From Bacteroidaceae bacterium (lineage in GTDB: Bacteria > Bacteroidota > Bacteroidia > Bacteroidales > Bacteroidaceae), in assembly GCA_017617335.1 (NCBI GenBank), contig JAFZWK010000044.1:17880-81879 (forward strand): 64,000 nt of DNA, given 5' to 3'. The stretch's first letter is position 1. The number at the start of each line of letters is the position of its first letter. A model generated the notes under the pieces. The model did no database searches. It was not told the origin of the DNA and saw nothing but the letters and a program-made list of their open reading frames with translations. Both the position numbers and the translations under genes were made by a program. This document shows positions 24,333 through 33,697 of the stretch, piece after piece.

Positions 24333-24965
24333 TCAGACCAGCCAATGATTAGGATCCTTGTGCCACTCGTTGAGAACAGGAACCTCGTCATCAGTGATAT
24401 ATCCAATGCGAAGTGCCTCGGAAACTACTGCCTCGTAATTGGTAAGAGTAATCAAAGGGACATCAGCTTTCTTGAATGCCTCGATGGAAATGGGCAAACC
24501 ATAGGTGTATGATGCAACCATACCCACAACCTCACAACCATTGTTGCGGATAGCATCCACAGCTTTGAGGCTACTGCCACCCGTACTAATGAGATCCTCA
24601 ACCACAACAACCTTCATGCCAGGCTTAAGTTCACCTTCGATGAGATTCTCCAGGCCATGATCCTTTGGTTTGCTGCGGACGTATACAAAAGGAAGGTTGA
24701 GAAGATCCGCTACCAAAGTGCCCTGAGCAATAGCTCCAGTGGCAACACCTGCAATAGCATCCACCTCAGAGAAATTTTCAAGGATGATACGAGCTAACTC
24801 CAACTTAACAAAGCTGCGAAGCTCAGGATAAGAAAGAGTTTTGCGGTTGTCGCAATAGAAAGGACTCTTGAGGCCGCTGGCCCACGTGAAAGGATTGGTT
24901 GGCTGCACCTTGATTGCCTTGACTTTCAGAAGTTTGTCTGCAAAGATTTTCTCTAAGGTTTTCAT
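24333..24965 (-). CDS. pyrE: Orotate phosphoribosyltransferase
   Basis: 210 aa. It joins orotate to PRPP to make OMP in pyrimidine synthesis. The PRPP-binding motif VVVVEDLISTGGSSLKA (about residues 120-136) and the N-terminal FTWASGLKSPFYCDNRK substrate loop are both intact; length is normal. A TACCTTTG box (25015-25008, minus) lies about 45 nt upstream of the ATG, so this is probably the first gene of a pyrE-SRPBCC-argH-lipoprotein unit. Confidence 0.95.
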   Translation of the reverse strand: MKTLEKIFADKLLKVKAIKVQPTNPFTWASGLKSPFYCDNRKTLSYPELRSFVKLELARIILENFSEVDAIAGVATGAIAQGTLVADLLNLPFVYVRSKPKDHGLENLIEGELKPGMKVVVVEDLISTGGSSLKAVDAIRNNGCEVVGMVASYTYGLPISIEAFKKADVPLITLTNYEAVVSEALRIGYITDDEVPVLNEWHKDPNHWLV

Positions 24966-25007
24966 ATGTTTGAATTTAATTTAAAGCGTTGATTCTTTTC
25001 TTGGCTG

Positions 25008-25015
25008 CAAAGGTA
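25008..25015 (-). promoter_or_regulatory. -7 box (TACCTTTG) of the pyrE operon
   Basis: CAAAGGTA on plus (TACCTTTG on minus) precedes the pyrE start by about 45 nt. No well-spaced TTTG was found. Confidence 0.45.
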
Positions 25016-25037
25016 AGGAATTACTTTGTAATTTACC

Positions 25038-25508
25038 CTATTCCAGATTCGAAAAGTCTAATCTTTTAACGATAATTCCCATTTCGAATCCTCGAGACAT
25101 TAGGTGCTTAACGATTTTTGCCTTCCGTTGGTATTCATTTCTCTCGTTAGAGAGAGATTGGGATTTCTGTGCAATGACATCATCCATTATGTGAAGATAC
25201 TCGTCGTCATCAATTTGCTGAAGACCATGTTGGATGGCATCTTCCTCAAGTCCTTGCATACGCAACATTTGCTGAATCTTAATTCGTCCCCAATGATTGT
25301 ATCGAAGCTTGTCAAGACAATAAGCGCGAGCGAATCTGTAATTGTCAATATATTTCTCATTAATCAGATAATCGATTGCACGATTCACTTCAGAAGGAGA
25401 GATACCCCATTTGAGTAATTTGTTGCGTATCTCGTCAGAAGAATGCTCACCACTACTGCAAAGGGAAGCTGCACGATGGAGTGCTTGTTCATAAGTCAAT
25501 TCTTTCAT
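25038..25508 (-). CDS. recX: Regulatory protein RecX
   Basis: 156 aa from ATG 25508, which overlaps the prmC stop in an ATGA arrangement; ATG 25520 in the same frame is also possible. RecX proteins modulate RecA filaments. The three-helix repeats are visible: EIRNKLLKWGISPSEVNRAIDYLINEKYIDNYRFARAY (RecX signature, about residues 27-65), then KIQQMLRMQGLEEDAI and a third repeat near the C-terminus (KAKIVKHLMSRGFEMGIIVKRL). recA is not in the window. Coupling to prmC by overlap suggests cotranscription. Confidence 0.88.
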   Translation of the reverse strand: MKELTYEQALHRAASLCSSGEHSSDEIRNKLLKWGISPSEVNRAIDYLINEKYIDNYRFARAYCLDKLRYNHWGRIKIQQMLRMQGLEEDAIQHGLQQIDDDEYLHIMDDVIAQKSQSLSNERNEYQRKAKIVKHLMSRGFEMGIIVKRLDFSNLE

Positions 25509-26332
25509 CTCAAAACACATTTTACAAATCGGGGATTGTCAAACTGATCCTGCCGAAGTTCAACTTCTGTAAAGCCCTTTTCTAAAAGCATATTAACCAC
25601 TTTATTCCCATATATGCGGTTTGTCTCGAAAAAGAGCATACCGCAAGGTGATAAATGGGATTGCGCGAAGTTTGCAATTACGCGATAAAATAACAAAGGG
25701 TCTTCATCGGGTACAAAAAGAGCAAGGTGAGGTTCATGAAGTAACACATTATCGTCCATTTCACCCATTTCGTTCTCGCAAATGTAAGGTGGATTGCTGA
25801 CAATAAGCTTCCACTTCTCGTTAGTGGGTAATGGATGTAAAATATCTTCGCACATAAAATCAACCTTGGCGTGAAGAGAATTTGCATTTTCTTGAGCAAT
25901 TTTCAACGCTTCAGTAGAAATGTCCATAGCTGTGACAGGAAATCCCTCTAGGGCTAACGTGATGGCAATGCATCCACTGCCTGTCCCTACATCCAACAAT
26001 CGATAAGAGGAACGGCATTTGGGGGACACAATCTCCAAAATCCACTTCACCAATTCTGCTGTTTCAGGACGAGGTATGAGCACATTTGGTGTCACACGGA
26101 AAATATGACCCAAAAACTCTGTTTGCCCCAAAATATACTGCACAGGTTCTTTTTGAATCAATCTTTGGATAATATTTTCCAACTCTTTGCTGTCATTTGC
26201 CGATAAAAGTGTATCTTTGCCTAGCATCAAATCGGTTTGAGAGAGGCCAAAACGCATTTCCATCACCATTCGATAGAGTGCTCGAGCCTCACCTGGCGGA
26301 TATATTTGCTGCAATTGCTGGACGTGATTCAT
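25505..26332 (-). CDS. prmC: Peptide chain release factor N5-glutamine methyltransferase
   Basis: 275 aa. It methylates the GGQ glutamine of release factors using S-adenosylmethionine. The N-terminal helical domain is followed by the Rossmann methyltransferase domain with LLDVGTGSGCIAITLAL (SAM site, about residues 113-129) and the diagnostic IVSNPPYI motif (about 178-185). A TATCTTTG box ends only 5 nt upstream of the ATG, which would give a leaderless or nearly leaderless mRNA. It is divergent from ribD. Confidence 0.93.
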   Translation of the reverse strand: MNHVQQLQQIYPPGEARALYRMVMEMRFGLSQTDLMLGKDTLLSANDSKELENIIQRLIQKEPVQYILGQTEFLGHIFRVTPNVLIPRPETAELVKWILEIVSPKCRSSYRLLDVGTGSGCIAITLALEGFPVTAMDISTEALKIAQENANSLHAKVDFMCEDILHPLPTNEKWKLIVSNPPYICENEMGEMDDNVLLHEPHLALFVPDEDPLLFYRVIANFAQSHLSPCGMLFFETNRIYGNKVVNMLLEKGFTEVELRQDQFDNPRFVKCVLR

Positions 26333-26337
26333 GACAG

Positions 26338-26345
26338 CAAAGATA
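26338..26345 (-). promoter_or_regulatory. -7 box (TATCTTTG) abutting the prmC start
   Basis: CAAAGATA on plus is TATCTTTG on minus, with only GACAG-equivalent 5 nt between it and the prmC ATG. Transcription from it would begin at or within a few nt of the start codon. Confidence 0.45.
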
Positions 26346-26387
26346 CGAATTTAAGTGGAAATAGGAAACAGAACCAACAAAGAAAAG

Positions 26388-27377
26388 ATGGATTTCGACA
26401 TAAAATACATGGAGCGCTGCATCCAACTGGCTCGTTGCGGAGAATTTGGTGCCGCTCCAAATCCGATGGTTGGAGCTGTTATTGTACACAAGGGAAGAAT
26501 CATTGGCGAGGGTTACCATCATCATTGTGGAGGACCTCATGCCGAAGTGAATGCCATTCGTAGTGTGAAACAGCCAGAGTTGCTGCCTGAAAGCATACTC
26601 TACGTGAGTTTAGAACCTTGTGCCCACTATGGCAAGACGCCACCTTGTGCTGATTTGATCATAGAGAACAGAATTCCTCGAATAGTGGTGGGAACCTTGG
26701 ACCCTTTCGCAAAGGTAAACGGATTGGGAATCAAGAGATTGAGAGAAGCCGGAGCTGAAGTGACAGTAGGGGTGATGGAGAAAGAATGCTTGGCCTTGAA
26801 CGAACGCTTTATCACGTTCCTCCAGAAGAGACGTCCTTGGATCTTGTTGAAGTGGGCACAATCCCAAGATGGATTCATCGCACAAGAAGATGGGACTTCT
26901 GTATCCTTCTCCACTCCTGAAACGCAAGTGCTGGTGCACCGATTACGTGCCTACAGCAAAGCCATCATGATAGGTACGCGGACTTCACTGGTTGACAATC
27001 CAAAGTTGACAGCACGACTTTGGCCTGGTCCTAATCCGCTGAGGGTAACCATCGACCGTCGTAACATCCTGCCTGACGATTTAAATATCAAAAAAACTGA
27101 GGCAGAGACAGTTATCTATCAAACTGGGGATTTAAGGGAAATCCTAAGTGACCTGCATCAACGAAACGTCCAGTCACTGATGGTGGAAGGCGGAAGGCAG
27201 TTGCTCCAATCATTTATGGACGAAGGGTTGTGGGATAAAATCCGTGTTGAAACTTCTCCGATAATGCTGAAGAAAGGAATCTGCGCTCCCCAACTTCCAG
27301 AAACTAACGTTACCGAAGAAATAGAAATTGATGGAAACAACATTCAAATCCTGCGTCCTTTGTCTTTTGAATGTTAA
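26388..27377 (+). CDS. ribD: Bifunctional riboflavin deaminase-reductase RibD
   Basis: 329 aa. The N-terminal deaminase domain (residues about 1-145) has the zinc motif HAEVNAI and PCAHYGKTPPCADLI; the C-terminal reductase domain has KWAQSQDGFIA, GTRTSLVDNPKLTARL and MVEGGRQLLQSF. The two activities make the second and third steps of riboflavin synthesis from GTP. ATG 26388 is preferred over the GTG at 26355 in the same frame. Other rib genes are elsewhere. It is divergent from prmC with a 55-nt gap. Confidence 0.93.
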   Translation: MDFDIKYMERCIQLARCGEFGAAPNPMVGAVIVHKGRIIGEGYHHHCGGPHAEVNAIRSVKQPELLPESILYVSLEPCAHYGKTPPCADLIIENRIPRIVVGTLDPFAKVNGLGIKRLREAGAEVTVGVMEKECLALNERFITFLQKRRPWILLKWAQSQDGFIAQEDGTSVSFSTPETQVLVHRLRAYSKAIMIGTRTSLVDNPKLTARLWPGPNPLRVTIDRRNILPDDLNIKKTEAETVIYQTGDLREILSDLHQRNVQSLMVEGGRQLLQSFMDEGLWDKIRVETSPIMLKKGICAPQLPETNVTEEIEIDGNNIQILRPLSFEC

Positions 27378-27509
27378 TCAAAATGAAATGAATTATAACG
27401 AAACTTTCGAAAACGTAAAAAAGAACATAAAATGGAGTCTTATTAGAAATAAAACACTAATTTTACTTAATTCGAGTCTATATTATGCCTGTAAGTCAAA
27501 TATTGTCTG

Positions 27510-27517
27510 TATTTTTG
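27510..27517 (+). promoter_or_regulatory. -7 box (TATTTTTG) of the envelope operon
   Basis: TATTTTTG precedes ATG 27572 by about 55 nt and would start the DUF6242/porG-like/uppS/bamA/ompH transcript. No good -33 box is seen. Confidence 0.4.
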
Positions 27518-27571
27518 TAAACTCAAAGCAAAAGTAGGAGTGTATACATTAAAAAGTATGACCATAATCTG

Positions 27572-28951
27572 ATGAGAAAATCTCTATATCTGTTATTCTT
27601 CATGCCGCTTCTCTTGTTAAGTTCTTGCTGGAAGGATGATGAGGAGACGGTGCAGGATAATTATTGCTATATCTCTTCGGTAACGTTAGGAACTATTAAA
27701 CGTGCAATTCACACGACTGACAGCATAGGAAACGACAGTATCTACTATACGACTTTTACGGCCAGTTCGTATAGGATGACCGTAGATCAAAGGGCTCAGA
27801 CCATCGAGAACCGCGATTCGATTCTGTATGGTGCTGTTGTTTCATCTGTGTTGGCCACCATTACTTACGAAGGTGCCACTTTACATTGGAGACCTGTTGA
27901 TGAGCCAGATACAGAATGGACTTTATATGATAGTTCGGACAGTTTGGACCTAAGAAAACCTTTGCATCTGTTAGTTTATGCTAACGACGCACAAAGTTAC
28001 CGCCTTTATACGCTGAAATTAAACGTACACCAGCAAGAAGGTGATTCTCTTTATTGGAATCATGTCGACGAAGAGACGACTGTATTTTCTAATATGAGTG
28101 AAATGCGGGCTACCATGAACAAAGGGATGTTGAAAGTGCTGGGACAAACTCCTGATGGCATCCAAGTGGCAACACGTTCAGGAATTGCCTCCACTGGCAA
28201 ATGGACCCTTGCAGCTACCAATTTACCTGAGACGACGATTGTGAGCACCTTGCATCAATTGGGCGATAATCTATATGTGTCTTCCAGTGAAGGGACTATC
28301 TATATGAGTAATGATGCTATCACATGGACTCAACTAGGGCAAAACATTCCAACTCTGACTTTGCTGGCAGTGAGTGCTAATTTCTATTATGCACTGATTG
28401 AAGGACTGCTATATAGCTCACCGAATGCTGTTGACTGGACTATGGAATCTCTGGATAGTAGTTCGGAATACCTTCCTGGCAGTTTGATATACAGTAGAGT
28501 TTATGATCAAGACAATGGCAATCATAGAATACTGATTTGTGGGAATCGAGACGTGGAGACAGACACTACTGCTGTAGTATGGAGTAAGGTTTGGTATGAT
28601 GACATGAAAGAAGAAGGAACAGAATGGACTTATTATACCCAGACCCCTGAGAATCCCTATGCTTGTCCCTGTCTTAAATATCTGACCATCATCCCGTATG
28701 ATGATAGAATGATAGCCATCGGAGGCGACCCTGTGAACGGAGGTACCCACAAAGCGATGGATCATTTGTATATAAGCAACGATCACGGTGTTACATGGAA
28801 GGCAGACAGTGAACTGCACCTGCCTTATGAACTGTTGGGAGTCAGCGGACCTCTCACAGCTGCCGTGGATGACAATAACTTTATTTGGATCATAGCCAAT
28901 CAACAAGTATGGCGAGGACGCTTAAACAGACTCGGCTTCGTACGCCAGTAA
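27572..28951 (+). CDS. DUF6242-type lipoprotein
   Basis: 459 aa lipoprotein (signal MRKSLYLLFFMPLLLLSSC, lipidated Cys about 19). The N-terminal part (about 30-160) looks like a beta-sandwich domain; the remainder has repeated beta-propeller-like motifs around SxxxWT (LYVSSSEGTIYMSNDAITWTQ, LLYSSPNAVDWTM, LYISNDHGVTWKA), Asp-box-like and probably part of a sialidase-type propeller without catalytic function. It matches proteins recalled as DUF6242 in Bacteroidales, found at this position before the PorG/uppS/bamA genes. Its 3' end overlaps the next gene by 43 nt. Function unknown. Confidence 0.75.
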   Translation: MRKSLYLLFFMPLLLLSSCWKDDEETVQDNYCYISSVTLGTIKRAIHTTDSIGNDSIYYTTFTASSYRMTVDQRAQTIENRDSILYGAVVSSVLATITYEGATLHWRPVDEPDTEWTLYDSSDSLDLRKPLHLLVYANDAQSYRLYTLKLNVHQQEGDSLYWNHVDEETTVFSNMSEMRATMNKGMLKVLGQTPDGIQVATRSGIASTGKWTLAATNLPETTIVSTLHQLGDNLYVSSSEGTIYMSNDAITWTQLGQNIPTLTLLAVSANFYYALIEGLLYSSPNAVDWTMESLDSSSEYLPGSLIYSRVYDQDNGNHRILICGNRDVETDTTAVVWSKVWYDDMKEEGTEWTYYTQTPENPYACPCLKYLTIIPYDDRMIAIGGDPVNGGTHKAMDHLYISNDHGVTWKADSELHLPYELLGVSGPLTAAVDDNNFIWIIANQQVWRGRLNRLGFVRQ

Positions 28952-29661
28952 TCGTCATTCTATTCTGCCTTACTGCCACAATACGGGCACAAAGTGGAGA
29001 TGATGTTGAGTATCAGATGGAATTGGGTGGTGGACTAGGAACCAGTTTCTACATGGGCGATGCGAATGGAACACCCTTTGCTCACATGAGTGGTATGGGA
29101 AGTATCATTGCCCGTAAGATATTCAATCCTCGCATGATGCTGAAAGGCAATTTGGCATTGGGTCATATAAGTGGGAATAGCCAAGGCTATTTCATTCCCA
29201 CAGATGCAACCAGCGAGACGCCAGAGGGTGGAATACCCACAACCGTATCATTCAGCAGGAATGTAATAGACTTCGGCGCCCAGTTTGAAATGAACTTCTG
29301 GGGATATACTATGAACAGCGGTTATAGTGAAAACAGCCGATTTACGCCCTATGCATTAGCAGGCGTGGGATTCACAGTAGCCCCAGGAGGTGCAGGAACC
29401 CAATTTGCCTTGAATTTACCTGTTGGGGTGGGCGTAAAGTTCAAGTTGCGTCCTCGTGTGAATATTGGTATGGAATGGACCATGCGATTCACTACAAGCG
29501 ATGCCTTGGATGCCAGCAGTAAAGAAACAAGCCAACTGATCCATCCGTATGGCATAAAAAGTATAGGTTTCAAAAATAAAGACTGTTATTCTTTCATGAT
29601 GGTGTTTCTGACCTACGATTTGTGTCCTAAGTGTAAGGAATGTCACAACAATGATGATTAA
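28909..29661 (+). CDS. DUF6089/PorG-like outer-membrane protein
   Basis: 250 aa from ATG 28909, with a signal peptide (about residues 1-25, ending IRA-Q). The mature protein is a predicted eight-stranded beta-barrel (GGGLGTSFYMGDANG, AQFEMNFWGYTM, ALAGVGFTVAPGG, GVKFKLRPRVNIGMEWTMRF). In Porphyromonas gingivalis the equivalent gene next to uppS, bamA and ompH (PG0189) is PorG, a type IX secretion component; orthology here rests on synteny and barrel features. It overlaps the upstream gene by 43 nt in another frame. A cysteine-rich tail (CPKCKECHNNDD) is unusual for the family as recalled. Confidence 0.75.
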   Translation: MARTLKQTRLRTPVIVILFCLTATIRAQSGDDVEYQMELGGGLGTSFYMGDANGTPFAHMSGMGSIIARKIFNPRMMLKGNLALGHISGNSQGYFIPTDATSETPEGGIPTTVSFSRNVIDFGAQFEMNFWGYTMNSGYSENSRFTPYALAGVGFTVAPGGAGTQFALNLPVGVGVKFKLRPRVNIGMEWTMRFTTSDALDASSKETSQLIHPYGIKSIGFKNKDCYSFMMVFLTYDLCPKCKECHNNDD

Positions 29662-29685
29662 GAAAAAATATAGAAGGAAAAAGAA

Positions 29686-30432
29686 ATGAATTTAGATACT
29701 CAAAATATACCGACCCACATTGCCATCATTATGGATGGAAATGGACGATGGGCTCAAGCCAGAGGATTGGCACGTTCTGCAGGTCACGTAAAAGGTGTAG
29801 AGACGGTAAAGCGTATTATAGAGATAAGCGGTCACTTAGGTGTGAAATACCTTACGCTTTATACTTTCTCGACCGAGAATTGGAATCGTCCGGTAGAGGA
29901 AGTCGAGGCCTTAATGAAGCTTTTTGTCGATGAACTTGAAGACGATGTCTTTATGGAAAACGACATGCAATTCCGCGTAATTGGCGACACCGAACGTTTG
30001 CCTGAGAGCGTGAAAAGGCGTATGAACGAATGCATGGATAAAACCCGCAACAACAAAACCTTGATAGTAACCTGTGCTTTAAGCTATAGCAGTCGTTGGG
30101 AGATTACTGAGGTGGCAAAACAAATTGCCCAGGATGCTATTGAAAAGAAAGTAAGGCCTGAGGATATCAATGAAGCATATATTTCCAGCCACCTGCAGAC
30201 CAACTTTCTGCCAGATCCTGACCTACTCATTCGTACGGGTGGTGAATTAAGAATTAGCAATTACTTGCTTTGGCAATGTGCTTACAGTGAATTCTATTTT
30301 TGCGATACCTTCTGGCCAGACTTTGGTGAAGAGGACTTGCACAAAGCCATCGAATCTTATCAAAAACGCCAACGCAGATTTGGCAAGACAGAGGACCAAG
30401 TAGAGAATCAACAGAAAGCCGAAAAGAAATAA
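29686..30432 (+). CDS. uppS: Isoprenyl (undecaprenyl) diphosphate synthase
   Basis: 248 aa. A cis-prenyltransferase making the C55 lipid carrier for cell wall and glycan synthesis. [17 protein letters not shown] (about residues 10-26) holds the catalytic Asp; [13 protein letters not shown] and [19 protein letters not shown] complete the family pattern. It is 24 nt after the PorG-like gene and 26 nt before bamA, in an envelope operon. The C-terminal 15 residues are a charged tail. Confidence 0.95.
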   Translation: MNLDTQNIPTHIAIIMDGNGRWAQARGLARSAGHVKGVETVKRIIEISGHLGVKYLTLYTFSTENWNRPVEEVEALMKLFVDELEDDVFMENDMQFRVIGDTERLPESVKRRMNECMDKTRNNKTLIVTCALSYSSRWEITEVAKQIAQDAIEKKVRPEDINEAYISSHLQTNFLPDPDLLIRTGGELRISNYLLWQCAYSEFYFCDTFWPDFGEEDLHKAIESYQKRQRRFGKTEDQVENQQKAEKK

Positions 30433-30458
30433 GTCGGAATTATACAAAATATCGACCA

Positions 30459-33086
30459 ATGATAAAAAGGTTTTTTTACCTTATATTTATATTGTTTGTA
30501 GCACAAGCCCTGACGGCTCAACTTGTCAATAGGGAAATTAATCCCGTGATTGACTATACCCGTACACCGAGGACCTACTATATAGGGAATATCACAGTGG
30601 ATGGGGTAAAGAACTATGATGAGTTTTTACTGATAGGACTGAGTGGCTTGACTTTGGGTGAGCCAGTAACCATTCCAGGTGAGGACATTACAAAAGCAGT
30701 TAAGCGTTATTGGAAGAATGGACTTTTCAGCAACGTAGCTATAAGCGTGGATAGTCTGGTAGGGGACTCCGCTTATTTGCATATTCAACTGACGCAACGT
30801 CCGCGTATCTCTCAGATCAACTACAACGGAATGAAGAAAGGTGAAAAAGATGATTTGACGGAAAAACTGGGATTAGTAAAAGAAAATCAACTGACACCTA
30901 ATATGATTGACCGCGCCAAGATATTGGCTAAGAGATATTTTGACGATAAAGGATATAAGAATGCTGAGATTAACATACTTTCGCATGATGACCCTTCCGC
31001 TCCTGATAAGATCATTGTGGATGTAAATGTACAGAAGAAGGATAAGGTAAAGATCAATAGCATTAACATTGCTGGCAATGAAGCCTTGGAAACCAAGAAG
31101 ATAAAAGGAACTCTAATAAAGAAGGGCGTATTGAAGAAAATCCATGAAAAAGGCACAATGGCCAGCTGGTTCCGTTCAAAGAAATTCATTGATAGCAAGT
31201 ATAAGGAAGCCAAGGACAACTTGATTGCTAAATATGCCGAACTTGGTTATCGTGACGCCATCATAGCAGAAGATAGCGTAGTACCCCATGATGACAAGAC
31301 TGTGGATGTTTTCATCAAGGTGGAAGAAGGACAAAAATACTATGTCCGTAACATCGAATGGGTAGGAAATACACTTTATCCAACTGATGCTCTCAGCCAA
31401 ATTCTACGCATAAAAAAAGGCGATGTCTATAACCAAAAATTATTGGATGAGCGAACTACCAGCGATGATGATGCTATCGGAAACCTTTATTATAACAACG
31501 GTTATGTGTTCTATCGTTTGGATCCTGTAGAAGTGAACATTGTGGAAGACTCTGTGGATCTGGAGATGCGGATTACTGAAGGTCCTCAAGCTCATATCAG
31601 TCGTGTCAAGATTACAGGTAATGACCGTGTGTATGAGAATGTTGTACGCCGTGAATTGCGTAACAAGCCAGGAGATCTCTTTTCAAAGGATGCTTTAGAG
31701 CGTTCATATCGTGAGATTGCCTCGTTAGGGCATTTCGATGCGGAAAACATTGATTATAAGGTCGAACCCGATCCAACAAATGGAACTGTAGATTTACGTT
31801 GGGGACTGACTAGTAAAAGCAATGACCAAGTCGAATTCTCGCTTGGTTATGGACAAACAGGTGTTATTGGTAAAATAGGTTTGAAGTTCAGCAACTTCTG
31901 TATGGCCAACTTATTCAATAAAGATGGCTTACGTCGTGGCATATTGCCTCAAGGTAATGGTGAGACTTTCAGTATCAGCGGTCAGACAAATGGCCGATAT
32001 TATCAGGCCTATAGCCTAAGCTATATGAATCCATGGTTTGGCGGCAAGCGTCCCAATACGCTAAACGTAAGTGCTTTCTTCTCTAAACAGACTGACGTGA
32101 GCGACAACTACTATAACTCTGCTTACTATAACAGTTACTATAATAGTTACCTTTATGGTTACGGCACTAATGGCTACAACTATTATGAGAATTATTATGA
32201 TCCTGACAAGTTTGTGAAGATTATGGGCATCTCTTTGGGGTGGGGAAAACGTTTACGTTGGCCTGATGACTACTTTTATCTAAGTGCTGATTTGAGTTAC
32301 ACACGCTATATGTTGAAGGATTGGCAATATTTCTTGATAGCTAATGGTAACTGCAACAATATCAGTCTGAACATGAACTTAAGCAGAAATAGTACTGACA
32401 ATCAGATTTATCCTCGTCGAGGTTCAGACTTCTCGTTCACTGTCAGTGTGACTCCTCCTTACAGTCTTTTCGACAACAAAGACTATAAAAATCTTGCAAC
32501 CAATTACTATTCCAGCACTTACACTAAGGAGTTGCAAGAAAAATACCGTTGGATAGAATACCATAAATGGAAGTTTAAGAGCCGTACATATACAGCTTTG
32601 TCCAGCAGCAATAAGTGCTTTGTACTGATGACCCGTGTGGAATTCGGTATTTTAGGTTCTTATAATTCTCACAAGCGTTCACCCTTTGAGACTTTCTTTG
32701 TGGGAGGTGATGGAATGTCGGGTTATACCAGTACGTATGCTACTGAGACTATTGGCCTTCGTGGTTATGATAATGGTTCTCTTACTCCCCAAGGATACAG
32801 TGGTTATGCTTATGATCGATTTACGGTAGAGTTGCGTTATCCCTTCATGTTAGGAGCCAGTACCAACATTTATGGTCTTGTTTTTGCTGAAGGTGGTAAT
32901 GCATGGAATCAAGTCAAGAAATTCAACCCATTCGACATGAAGCGTTCACTTGGTGCTGGTGTTCGTATCTTCTTGCCGATGGTTGGTCTGCTTGGTATTG
33001 ACTGGGCTTATGGTTTTGACAATGTCTTGGGTAAAAAGACTTATGCAGGTAGCCATTTCCATTTCATCTTAGGTCAGGAATTCTAA
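30459..33086 (+). CDS. bamA: Outer-membrane protein assembly factor BamA
   Basis: 875 aa with a signal peptide (residues 1-20, ending ALTA-Q). Five POTRA domains (about 35-420) are visible as repeats with xxxVxIxGNxxxxxxxIxxxL motifs (YYIGNITVDGVKNYDEFLL, KINSINIAGNEALETKKIKG, ISRVKITGNDRVYENVVRRE). The rest is the 16-stranded Omp85 barrel, with the SLGAGVRIFLPMVGLLGIDWAYGF end region and C-terminal Phe. It inserts beta-barrels into the outer membrane. A Tyr/Asn-rich stretch (about 545-590, YYNSAYYNSYYNSYLYGYG) forms an unusual extracellular-type loop. It is followed by three ompH genes, as often seen. Confidence 0.93.
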   Translation: MIKRFFYLIFILFVAQALTAQLVNREINPVIDYTRTPRTYYIGNITVDGVKNYDEFLLIGLSGLTLGEPVTIPGEDITKAVKRYWKNGLFSNVAISVDSLVGDSAYLHIQLTQRPRISQINYNGMKKGEKDDLTEKLGLVKENQLTPNMIDRAKILAKRYFDDKGYKNAEINILSHDDPSAPDKIIVDVNVQKKDKVKINSINIAGNEALETKKIKGTLIKKGVLKKIHEKGTMASWFRSKKFIDSKYKEAKDNLIAKYAELGYRDAIIAEDSVVPHDDKTVDVFIKVEEGQKYYVRNIEWVGNTLYPTDALSQILRIKKGDVYNQKLLDERTTSDDDAIGNLYYNNGYVFYRLDPVEVNIVEDSVDLEMRITEGPQAHISRVKITGNDRVYENVVRRELRNKPGDLFSKDALERSYREIASLGHFDAENIDYKVEPDPTNGTVDLRWGLTSKSNDQVEFSLGYGQTGVIGKIGLKFSNFCMANLFNKDGLRRGILPQGNGETFSISGQTNGRYYQAYSLSYMNPWFGGKRPNTLNVSAFFSKQTDVSDNYYNSAYYNSYYNSYLYGYGTNGYNYYENYYDPDKFVKIMGISLGWGKRLRWPDDYFYLSADLSYTRYMLKDWQYFLIANGNCNNISLNMNLSRNSTDNQIYPRRGSDFSFTVSVTPPYSLFDNKDYKNLATNYYSSTYTKELQEKYRWIEYHKWKFKSRTYTALSSSNKCFVLMTRVEFGILGSYNSHKRSPFETFFVGGDGMSGYTSTYATETIGLRGYDNGSLTPQGYSGYAYDRFTVELRYPFMLGASTNIYGLVFAEGGNAWNQVKKFNPFDMKRSLGAGVRIFLPMVGLLGIDWAYGFDNVLGKKTYAGSHFHFILGQEF

Positions 33087-33139
33087 TGAAAGAGAGTTAA
33101 ATAAAATTATGTTGAACATAAAAGAAGAATGTTAGAGAT

Positions 33140-33652
33140 ATGAAAAAACTTTTAATGATTTTATTGGTTCTAGTCAGTGTAGATGCAATGGCTCAGAAAT
33201 TCGCTTTGGTTGACATGGAATACATTCTTAAAAATGTACCTGCATACGAGCGTGCAAACGAACAGTTGAACCAAGTCAGCAAAAAATGGCAAGCAGAGGT
33301 TGATGCTCTCACCACAGAGGCTCAGACTCTTTATAAGAATTACCAGTCAGAGGCGGTCTTCTTGAGTGAGGAACAAAAAACAAAATCGGAAGAGAGCATC
33401 ATAGCAAAAGAAAAAGAAGCTGCTGAACTGAAAAAGAAATACTTTGGTCCAGAGGGTGAACTCTATAAGAAGCGTGAAAGCTTGATGGCCCCCATTCAAG
33501 ATGAGATCTACAACGCAGTGAAGGAAATCTCCGACCAAAAGGGATATAGTCTGGTTTTGGATCGTGCCAGTGATTCTGGAATCATCTTTGCCAGTCCGAA
33601 GATTGATATATCGAATGAAGTATTGGCCAAATTAGGTTATGCTAACAACTAA
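33140..33652 (+). CDS. OmpH/Skp-family periplasmic chaperone (copy 1)
   Basis: 170 aa with a signal peptide (MKKLLMILLVLVSVDAMA-Q). The mature part begins KFALVDMEYILKNVPAYERA, the OmpH signature strand, followed by a long charged coiled coil (about 45-115) and a C-terminal strand/helix (KGYSLVLDRASDSGIIFASP). Skp trimers hold unfolded outer-membrane proteins with their tentacle-like helices on the way to BAM. It is 53 nt after bamA and first of three paralogues. Confidence 0.88.
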   Translation: MKKLLMILLVLVSVDAMAQKFALVDMEYILKNVPAYERANEQLNQVSKKWQAEVDALTTEAQTLYKNYQSEAVFLSEEQKTKSEESIIAKEKEAAELKKKYFGPEGELYKKRESLMAPIQDEIYNAVKEISDQKGYSLVLDRASDSGIIFASPKIDISNEVLAKLGYANN

Positions 33653-33697
33653 GAGAACGAACAAACAACGATAAGAACAAATTACAATTAATTGAAA

